A DNA stretch of 64,000 nucleotides, from positions 28,477 to 92,476 of the forward strand of contig JAGIAI010000012.1 in NCBI GenBank assembly GCA_017744935.1, in the 5' to 3' direction. Position numbers and translations under genes: made by a program. This DNA is from Variovorax sp. Its GTDB lineage: Bacteria > Pseudomonadota > Gammaproteobacteria > Burkholderiales > Burkholderiaceae_C. Positions 57,784 through 64,000 of this stretch are shown one piece after another; within the stretch, counting starts at the first letter, position 1, and each line of letters begins with the position of its first letter. The notes under the pieces are model-generated. The model was not told the DNA's origin. It saw nothing but the letters and a program-made list of their open reading frames with translations, and did no database searches.

Positions 57784-58983
57784 TCAGTGCTGCTCGTCAG
57801 CTTCGAATCCCGCAGCCCGAAGCGCGTCCAGCACGCTGGAGAGATGTTCCCGCCCCCGGGTTTGCAGGACCAGCTCGACATCCACGTTCTGCGCGGTCTG
57901 CAGCGTGAAGGCGCGCTGGTGGTGGACTTCATCGATGTTGGCGCCCGCTTGCGCCACTGTGGCCGTGATATGGGCCAGAGACCCCGGCACGTCCCGCGCG
58001 CTGACACGAACTCGCGCCAGACGCCCCGCCCGGACCATGCCGCGTTCGATGATGGCGGCCAGCAGCAGCGGGTCGATATTTCCGCCCGAAAGCACCAAAC
58101 CGACCCGCTTGCCCCTGAATCGCTCCGGATGCCGGATCAGCGCCGCGAGGCCGGCGGCGCCCGCGCCTTCGACGAGCGTCTTCTCGATTTCGAGCAGCAT
58201 CAGCACCGCCTGCTCGATGTCGCCCTCGTCGACCAGCACGAGGTCGTCGACCAGCTTGGCGATGATCTCCTGCGTCAGCACGCCCGGCGTGCCGACCGCG
58301 ATCCCTTCGGCGATCGTGCTGGAGCCCTGCGCATAGGACGTTCCCTTGACTGCGTTCACCATGGCCGGGAAGCGTGCCGTCTGCACGCCGATGATCTCGA
58401 TGTCCGGTTTTCGCGCCCGCGCCGCCACGGCCATGCCGGCGATCAGGCCGCCGCCGCCGACCGAGATGACCAGCGTGTCGAGATCAGGCACCGCGTCGAG
58501 CATTTCGAGCGCGATCGTTCCCTGCCCCGCGATGATGAGGTTGTCGTCGTATGGATGCACGAAGGTCAGGCCTTCGCGTTCCGCCAGTTCGAGCGCATGG
58601 GCGCGCGCGCTTTCCAGCGTGTCGCCATGCAACACCACTTCAGCGCCGAAGCCGCGCGTGCGTTCGATCTTCACGCCCGGTGTGAAGCGCGGCATGACGA
58701 TCAACGCGCGCAGGCCCAACCGCTGCGCGTGATAGGCCACGCCCTGCGCATGATTGCCTGCCGACATCGCGATCACGCCGCGCGTGCCTGCTTCCGAGAG
58801 CTCGACCAGTTTGTTACATGCGCCTCGTTCCTTGAACGAAGCAGAAAACTGCAGGTTCTCGAATTTGAGGAACACCTGAGCCCCGACGATTTCCGACAGC
58901 GTGCGCGACTCGACGCACGGCGTTTCCAGAATTTGCCCCTCGAGGCGCCGGGCGGCCTGCTGTATGTCTTCGATTTGAACCAT
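57784..58983 (-). CDS. ilvA: Threonine ammonia-lyase (threonine deaminase)
   Basis: A 399-residue PLP enzyme turning threonine into 2-oxobutyrate and ammonia. The PLP Lys51 is in FSASFKERGACNK; SAGNHAQGVAYHAQRLG and the Gly-rich cofactor loop SVGGGGLIAGMA (about 173) are typical. A single C-terminal ACT-like domain (about 325-399, ARVRVSARDVPGSLAHITAT) suggests the short catabolic/biosynthetic form rather than the two-ACT IlvA of E. coli. The ATG at 58983 (MVQIEDIQQAARRLEG) is the family-typical start. It is divergent from the AAA+ gene. Confidence 0.93.
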   Translation of the reverse strand: MVQIEDIQQAARRLEGQILETPCVESRTLSEIVGAQVFLKFENLQFSASFKERGACNKLVELSEAGTRGVIAMSAGNHAQGVAYHAQRLGLRALIVMPRFTPGVKIERTRGFGAEVVLHGDTLESARAHALELAEREGLTFVHPYDDNLIIAGQGTIALEMLDAVPDLDTLVISVGGGGLIAGMAVAARARKPDIEIIGVQTARFPAMVNAVKGTSYAQGSSTIAEGIAVGTPGVLTQEIIAKLVDDLVLVDEGDIEQAVLMLLEIEKTLVEGAGAAGLAALIRHPERFRGKRVGLVLSGGNIDPLLLAAIIERGMVRAGRLARVRVSARDVPGSLAHITATVAQAGANIDEVHHQRAFTLQTAQNVDVELVLQTRGREHLSSVLDALRAAGFEADEQH

Positions 58984-59104
58984 TGCGGGCAATGTGGATG
59001 GATTTGCAACATCGGGATTTTTACTCTTCGTCAGGCTTCCCGAAGCCAAAAGTCTGCGCTATGGTCGCTCCCAGATTCAGTTTGTCCCCTGGAGGGTTCC
59101 CCGA

Positions 59105-61426
59105 ATGGTCAAGCGTTCCGGCGTCGATGTCATGGCTGCGGCTTCCCGCGGCCATGCGTTGCCTTCGCCCGGACTCAAGGAAGCGCCAGTGCTCGAGCTC
59201 ATGTGCTCGCACTTCGTGCTCACGCTGGCCGCAAAGCAGGGACCCCGTTTCAACATCCGCCGCGACCTGAACGGCCTCCTGTCGCTGACCGGCCGACACC
59301 TCGTGTGGCCACTGCCCGTGTTGCAGCGTCTGCGCGAGTTCCTCGCACGTCGATGCGTGGGGAACGACATCTGGAAGGGCGTGGACGAATACGACGGCCG
59401 CACGCTGCTGGAGCGGCACGGTGTGTGGCGCGGCCCTTACGAAGAGGGCACGCTTTTCTTCTATCTCGACGAATACGCGAAGGACCAGCCCAAGGACCTG
59501 CTGTCGGTTCTCTCCGTCACGCGCGACTGGCTCACGCACGCGCTGCGCAAGCAGTCGACATTGGTCGAAAAGAACATCGACGCGCTCGCGGGTCTGCTGC
59601 AGCTGAACAAGGCCGAACGCGCGCTGCTCCTTTACGGCACGCTCGCGCGCTACCAGCGCGACCTGCGCTCGCTGCTGGTCGAGTTCAAGGTCAACAACGC
59701 GCCTGAAGCCTATGCCGCGATTGCCGAAGTGGCCGGTGTCAACGCGAGCGAGGTGGGCGAGGCGCTGCGCGCCGGCTCGCGGCTGGAGCGCATCGGGCTC
59801 GTCGAGAACCTGATCTCCGAGCACAACATCACCGATCTCGCCGATCTCATGAAGGTCAGCGAGAAGCTGCCGCCCGTTCTGATGCGCGAATACCGCGATC
59901 GCAACGAGCTGATGGCGGTGTTCACGCGCCCGTCGGCCAAGAGCGCGCTGACGGTGCACGACTTCTCCTTCGTCGAGGAAGACGCGCAGATGCTCGTCAC
60001 GCTGCTGCGCGCAGCCGTCGCGCGCAAGGAGCCGGGCGTCAATGTGCTGCTCTACGGCCCGCCGGGCACCGGCAAGACCGAGCTCGCCAAAGTGGTTGCA
60101 CAGGCCGCTGGATTGGAGCTCTTCGAAGTCGAGTACGCCGATCGCGACGGCAACTCACTGTCGGGCCGCGACCGCTATCGCTCGCTGCAGATCGCGCAGG
60201 TTTTCCTCAAGGGAAGCGAGCAGGCGGCGCTGCTGTTCGATGAAGTCGAGGACGTATTCCCGCCTATCAGCACCGAGGCCGCGCAGATCATGGCGCGCGC
60301 CGAGCAGGTGCCTTCGCCGACCAGCGGCAGCGTGAGCGGCAAGGCGTGGGTCAATCAGATCCTCGAATCGAACGCGGTGCCGACGCTCTGGGTCACGAAT
60401 CGCATCGAGCAGATCGACCCGGCCTTCCGCCGCCGCTTCGCGTATCACCTCGAACTCAAGTCGCCGCCGCCGGGTGCGCGCGAGCAGCTGGTGCGCAAGA
60501 CACTCGAAGGCGTCTCGGTGTCGGACGAATTCACTGCAAAGCTCGCAGCGCGCAAGGGGCTGACGCCTGCGCAGATCCGCACGGCGGTGCGCTTCGCCGA
60601 ACTCGCGAGCAGCGACGGCGGCTCGATGGAGCGACTCATCGAGCGCCAGTTGAAGAACGCCGACCTCGCACTCGGCAACTTCGATGGCCTGGGCATGCGT
60701 CGAAGCGTGACCACCTACGACCTCGACATGCTCAATGTCGAGACGCGCTTCGAGATTCCGCGCATCGTCGAGGCGCTCAAGGTGCGCGGCCACGGCACGA
60801 TGTGCTTCTACGGCGCGCCGGGCACCGGCAAGACCGCACTCGCCGAACACATCTCCAAGGCCATCGGCCGGCCGCTCATCATCAAGCAGGCGAGCGACCT
60901 CATGAGCAAGTACGTCGGCGAGACCGAACAGAACATGGCCGCCATGTTCAAGGAAGCCGAAGCCGAGAAGGCAGTTCTCCTGCTCGACGAGGCTGACAGC
61001 TTCCTGCAAGACCGCCGTGGCGCGCAACGCACCTACGAAGTGACCGAGGTCAACGAGATGTTGCAGGGCATGGAGCGCTTTGACGGCATCTTCATCTGCA
61101 CCACCAACCTGCTCGATCGACTGGATCAGGCGGCGTTGCGGCGCTTTACGTTCAAGATCAAGTTCATGCCGCTCACCGCCGAGCAGCGCGAGCGCATGTT
61201 CGTCACCGAGGCGCTCGAGGGCGATGCGTCGAAGATGACGAACGAGATTCGCAGCCGCCTCGCGAAGCTGCAGCAGCTGTGCCCCGGCGACTTCGCGGCG
61301 GTGAAGCGTCAGGTCGACATCCTTGCGGCGGAGTTCTCTCCGAACGAGTTCCTGGATCAACTCGACGCCGAGCATCGCATCAAACCCGAGGTGCGAGAAT
61401 CGCGCGGCATCGGCTTCGTCCACTGA
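59105..61426 (+). CDS. Tandem AAA+ ATPase of unknown function
   Basis: A 773-residue protein with two AAA+ modules. Residues 1-300 are a non-AAA N-terminal domain (helical, with WLTHALRKQSTLVEKNIDAL). Module 1 has Walker A YGPPGTGKTELAK (about 317) and Walker B AALLFDEVEDVF. Module 2 has Walker A YGAPGTGKTALAEH (about 569), Walker B VLLLDEADSFLQDR and an Arg-finger region (DQAALRRFTFKIKF). It resembles a Cdc48/FtsH-like unfoldase without a protease domain. GGAGGG lies about 9 bases before the ATG at 59105. The substrate is unknown. Confidence 0.85.
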   Translation: MVKRSGVDVMAAASRGHALPSPGLKEAPVLELMCSHFVLTLAAKQGPRFNIRRDLNGLLSLTGRHLVWPLPVLQRLREFLARRCVGNDIWKGVDEYDGRTLLERHGVWRGPYEEGTLFFYLDEYAKDQPKDLLSVLSVTRDWLTHALRKQSTLVEKNIDALAGLLQLNKAERALLLYGTLARYQRDLRSLLVEFKVNNAPEAYAAIAEVAGVNASEVGEALRAGSRLERIGLVENLISEHNITDLADLMKVSEKLPPVLMREYRDRNELMAVFTRPSAKSALTVHDFSFVEEDAQMLVTLLRAAVARKEPGVNVLLYGPPGTGKTELAKVVAQAAGLELFEVEYADRDGNSLSGRDRYRSLQIAQVFLKGSEQAALLFDEVEDVFPPISTEAAQIMARAEQVPSPTSGSVSGKAWVNQILESNAVPTLWVTNRIEQIDPAFRRRFAYHLELKSPPPGAREQLVRKTLEGVSVSDEFTAKLAARKGLTPAQIRTAVRFAELASSDGGSMERLIERQLKNADLALGNFDGLGMRRSVTTYDLDMLNVETRFEIPRIVEALKVRGHGTMCFYGAPGTGKTALAEHISKAIGRPLIIKQASDLMSKYVGETEQNMAAMFKEAEAEKAVLLLDEADSFLQDRRGAQRTYEVTEVNEMLQGMERFDGIFICTTNLLDRLDQAALRRFTFKIKFMPLTAEQRERMFVTEALEGDASKMTNEIRSRLAKLQQLCPGDFAAVKRQVDILAAEFSPNEFLDQLDAEHRIKPEVRESRGIGFVH

Positions 61427-61484
61427 AGCCCGTCATATCCGAGACCATCCGCGCGCGGCTTCCGGTGCGCAGGGAGATTCATCG

Positions 61485-63047
61485 ATGAGAGGAGTCCGCA
61501 TGTTGGACGCGGTGCGCCGCGTCATGACATTGGCCGCGCTTGCAACGCTCGCAGCGTGCGGTGGTGGTGGTGGCGGCGGAGGAGGCGGTATCGCATTGCC
61601 GCTGGCCGTACCGGCCGCGACGACGCCCGATCCCATCGTCGCGTCATCGACCGTCGCTGGCCAGTGCGCCGCGCCCCGCAACGGCATCGACCCCGACACC
61701 GGCGCTGCATTTCCCGATCGTCAGGGCTCATTCGAAACCGAGAAGGCCTGGATCCGCGGCTGGATCGACGAAACCTACCTGTGGTTCGACGAGGTGCCGA
61801 CCAACCTCGTCGCCGCGAACTACGCGACGCCGATCGACTACTTCAATGCGCTCAAGACGCCGGCACTGACCGCGAGCGGACGGCCCAAGGATCGCTTTCA
61901 TTTCACGCAGGACACGGCCAGCTACCTCGCGCTTTCGCAGAGCGGCATCGACGTCGGCTATGGGTTCGAGCTCGCATTCTTAAGCCCCGCGCCGCCGCGG
62001 GACGTCCGCGTGGCCTACCTGGAGCCGGGTTCGCCGGCGGAGCGGCAGGGCATCGTGCGCGGCACAAAACTCCTCACGATCGACGGCATCGACGTCGCTG
62101 CGGGCGCAAACGTCGCCGGACTCAATGCCGCACTCAACCCGGCCAACGTGGGCGAGTCGCACAGCTTTGGGCTGCGCGCGCCCGACGGCAACGAGCGCAC
62201 CGTCAACCTCGTTGCGTCGAGCATCACCCGCACGCCGGTGCAGAACGTGAAGACCATTTCCACCGCCAACGGGCCGGTCGGCTACATGCTTTTCAACGAT
62301 CACCTCGCGACAGCCGAAGCGGGGCTGATCGGCGCGATCAATCAGCTCAAGGGTGCCGGCATCTCAGATCTCGTGATCGACATGCGCTACAACGGCGGCG
62401 GCTACCTGGATGTGGCGAGTGAGCTGGCCTACATGGTCGCGCCCGCGGCCGCGACGAGCGGCACTGTCTTCGAGCGGATGCAGTTCAATCGCAAGAATCC
62501 GTTCCATGTGACGCCGGCGCAGGCGACGGTGCCTTTCCATTCGACGTCGCGCGGCTTCTCGATCCCGACGGGCCAGCCGTTGCCGCAACTCGGCCTCTCG
62601 CGCGTGACCGTGCTGACCGGGCCCGATACCTGTTCGGCGAGCGAATCGGTGGTCAACAGCCTGCGCGGCGTCGGCGTCACGGTCAATCTCGTCGGCGGTG
62701 CGACCTGCGGCAAGCCCTACGGTTTCTTCCCGCAGGACAACTGCGGCACCACCTATTTCGCGATCCAGTTCCAGGGCGTGAACCAGCAGGGCTTCGGTGA
62801 CTATGGCGATGGCTTTGTGCCTACCTGCGCTGTAGCGGACGACTTCGATCACGCGCTCGGCGATCCGGCGGAAGGGCGACTCGCCGCCGCATTGATGCTG
62901 CAAAGCTCCGGCTCCTGTCCGACGGCATCGACGAGCAAGGCTGATACGGCGCGCAGCAAGGTGGAGGCAGGCGGAACGCCGTATCTCGTGCGCCCGCCGG
63001 TCCGCGAAATCCGGCTCGTGTCGCCGCCGGCGGGCAGCCCCGGCTAG
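61485..63047 (+). CDS. S41 (C-terminal processing) peptidase lipoprotein
   Basis: A 520-residue secreted lipoprotein. The signal peptide ends in [10 protein letters not shown], followed directly by ten Gly residues. A helical pre-domain (about 70-150), a PDZ domain (about 165-235, with [16 protein letters not shown]) and the S41 catalytic domain follow. The nucleophile is in [10 protein letters not shown] (Ser384/Ser386) and the general base Lys410 in CGKPYGF. It would cleave C-termini of envelope proteins. AGGGAGA precedes the ATG at 61485; an ATG 5 codons later is an alternative. The start is 58 bp after the AAA+ gene. Confidence 0.85.
   Translation: MRGVRMLDAVRRVMTLAALATLAACGGGGGGGGGGIALPLAVPAATTPDPIVASSTVAGQCAAPRNGIDPDTGAAFPDRQGSFETEKAWIRGWIDETYLWFDEVPTNLVAANYATPIDYFNALKTPALTASGRPKDRFHFTQDTASYLALSQSGIDVGYGFELAFLSPAPPRDVRVAYLEPGSPAERQGIVRGTKLLTIDGIDVAAGANVAGLNAALNPANVGESHSFGLRAPDGNERTVNLVASSITRTPVQNVKTISTANGPVGYMLFNDHLATAEAGLIGAINQLKGAGISDLVIDMRYNGGGYLDVASELAYMVAPAAATSGTVFERMQFNRKNPFHVTPAQATVPFHSTSRGFSIPTGQPLPQLGLSRVTVLTGPDTCSASESVVNSLRGVGVTVNLVGGATCGKPYGFFPQDNCGTTYFAIQFQGVNQQGFGDYGDGFVPTCAVADDFDHALGDPAEGRLAAALMLQSSGSCPTASTSKADTARSKVEAGGTPYLVRPPVREIRLVSPPAGSPG
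61558..61590. repeat. GGT/GGC-rich tract encoding a poly-Gly linker
   Basis: A run of ten glycine codons made of GGT, GGC and GGA follows the lipobox Cys of the S41 peptidase. Such tracts act as flexible tethers on lipoproteins. The four nearly identical GGT units could also slip. Confidence 0.7.
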
Positions 63048-64000
63048 AACGACGCGCAGACGCGCAGCACATCCGCGCCGTAGGCTTCGAGCTTCTTGGC
63101 GCCGATGCCGCTGATGCCCTGCAGGTCCTCGAGCGTCGCCGGAGCGCGTTCCGCGATGGCCGCGAGCGTGGCGTCGTGAAAGATCACATAGGCCGGCAGG
63201 TTGTGCTCGCGCGCGACTTCGCCGCGCCAGGCCTTCAGGGCGGCGAACCGCGCCTGGCCGCTCGTGTCGAGCGTCGCGGCTGCTGGCGAGGGCGCGCCGC
63301 GCGATGTTTTTTCGCGCTTCTTTCGCTCGGCCGGTTGCGAGATCGATTCGCGCAGCATCACCTGTGTTTCGCCTCGAAGTACGGATCGCGACCCTTCGGT
63401 GAGCTGCAAGGTGTTGAACGCCTGCGCGTCGACCGACAGCGCACCAATCGCGATCAGCTGCCGCAGCACGCCGCGCAATTGGGGCTCGGTGAACTCGGCC
63501 CCGATGCCGAACGTGCTGACGCGCTCGTGGCCGTACTGCTTGACCTTCTCGGTCGCCTTGCCGCGCAGGATGTCCATGATGTGTCCTGCGCCGAAGCTGA
63601 TGCCGCTTTGCTGCTGCACGCGGTAGATCGTGGAAAGAAGCTTGCGTGCGGCGTCCGTTCCGTCCCAGACCTGTGGCGGCGTGATGCAGTTGTCGCAATT
63701 GCCGCACGGCACGCTGTTTTCGCCGAAGTAGCCGAGCAACCTGACGCGCCGGCAATCGCTGGCCTCTGCGAGCGACAGCAACGCGTCGAGCTTGCCGCGC
63801 ATGACCTGCTTGAATTCTTCGCCGGCAGGGCTTTCGTCGATCATGCGGCGCTGGTTCACCACGTCCTGCAGGCCGTAGGCCATCCAGGCGTCGGCGGGCG
63901 CGCCGTCGCGGCCGGCGCGGCCGGTCTCCTGGTAGTAGCCCTCGATGTTCTTCGGCATGTCCAGATGCGCGACGAAGCGCACGTCCGGCTTGTCGATGCC
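63044..64000 (-). CDS. recQ: ATP-dependent DNA helicase RecQ (N-terminus outside window)
   Basis: The visible 318 residues are the C-terminal half of RecQ. They include helicase motif VI ([12 protein letters not shown]), the zinc-binding four-Cys site (Cys in [18 protein letters not shown] then GNCDNC), the winged RQC domain and a C-terminal HRDC domain (about 240-318, with [20 protein letters not shown]). The frame stays open to base 64000, so the ATPase core and the start are beyond the edge. It overlaps the S41 gene by 4 bp tail to tail. It acts in recombination and replication-fork repair. Confidence 0.95.
   Translation of the reverse strand, partial: GIDKPDVRFVAHLDMPKNIEGYYQETGRAGRDGAPADAWMAYGLQDVVNQRRMIDESPAGEEFKQVMRGKLDALLSLAEASDCRRVRLLGYFGENSVPCGNCDNCITPPQVWDGTDAARKLLSTIYRVQQQSGISFGAGHIMDILRGKATEKVKQYGHERVSTFGIGAEFTEPQLRGVLRQLIAIGALSVDAQAFNTLQLTEGSRSVLRGETQVMLRESISQPAERKKREKTSRGAPSPAAATLDTSGQARFAALKAWRGEVAREHNLPAYVIFHDATLAAIAERAPATLEDLQGISGIGAKKLEAYGADVLRVCASF

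Overview
The window is high-GC DNA, densely packed with catabolic genes, and most resembles the chromosome of a Comamonadaceae betaproteobacterium (Variovorax-like). The reasons are the aerobic benzoyl-CoA (box) genes, two orphan Bug/TctC periplasmic binding proteins, many LysR regulators, a BKACE-type catabolic cluster, GTP-dependent PEP carboxykinase and short ATGA/TGATG couplings throughout. No rRNA, tRNA, CRISPR array or intact transposase was seen. The taxonomic call is inferred from gene content, not from a marker gene.

Layout. 1-2946: end of a benzoyl-CoA epoxidation operon (boxB truncated by the window edge, boxA, a MaoC-like hydratase). 2959-13023: MarR regulator, methyltransferase, DUF1801 protein, a peroxiredoxin/persulfide dioxygenase pair, acetoacetyl-CoA synthetase, YbaY-like lipoprotein, Bug receptor, holin-like membrane protein and a MerR-MFS pair. 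13031-19433: mostly uncharacterised small genes plus a cyanate-type MFS transporter. 19434-22990: an accessory island with more A/T-rich genes. It holds a strongly structured non-coding segment, three small membrane proteins, a 524-residue protein ending in a HEPN-like motif, and a miniature element with terminal inverted repeats. 22991-30505: a tripartite ABC exporter (NodT outer-membrane protein, two ABC-2 permeases, a double ATPase, an HlyD adaptor) divergent from its probable TetR/CecR-type regulator. 30399-35667: LysR, glutaryl-CoA dehydrogenase, CaiB/BaiF CoA-transferase (glutarate use), with a trehalase translationally coupled behind. 35585-44102: DUF1127/LysR pair, then a long minus-strand catabolic run (intradiol dioxygenase, SDR, BKACE, MDR reductase, cupin, Bug receptor, CopD-like protein, molybdopterin-domain protein) divergent from a LacI-type regulator with two matching operators. 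44111-53609: glutaminase, EamA exporter, BON-domain protein, flavin reductase, fused SpmA/SpmB-like membrane protein, PhoD phosphatase, the NO-detoxification pair hmpA/norR, and a metallophosphoesterase. 53730-64000: LysR with two small genes sharing one promoter box, PEP carboxykinase, threonine deaminase, a tandem AAA+ ATPase, an S41 peptidase lipoprotein, and the C-terminal part of RecQ.

How the parts fit. Several modules feed central metabolism with acyl-CoA units: benzoyl-CoA, glutaryl-CoA, acetoacetate, and probably 3-oxoadipate through the BKACE cluster. PckG then supplies gluconeogenesis. The clearest regulatory logic is at hmpA/norR: three GT-N7-AC NorR sites lie upstream of a sigma-54 promoter reading into hmpA. 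The best candidates for undescribed biology are the 19.4-22.9 kb island (structured RNA-like leader, HEPN-type protein, miniature element) and the LacI-controlled intradiol-dioxygenase/BKACE cluster.
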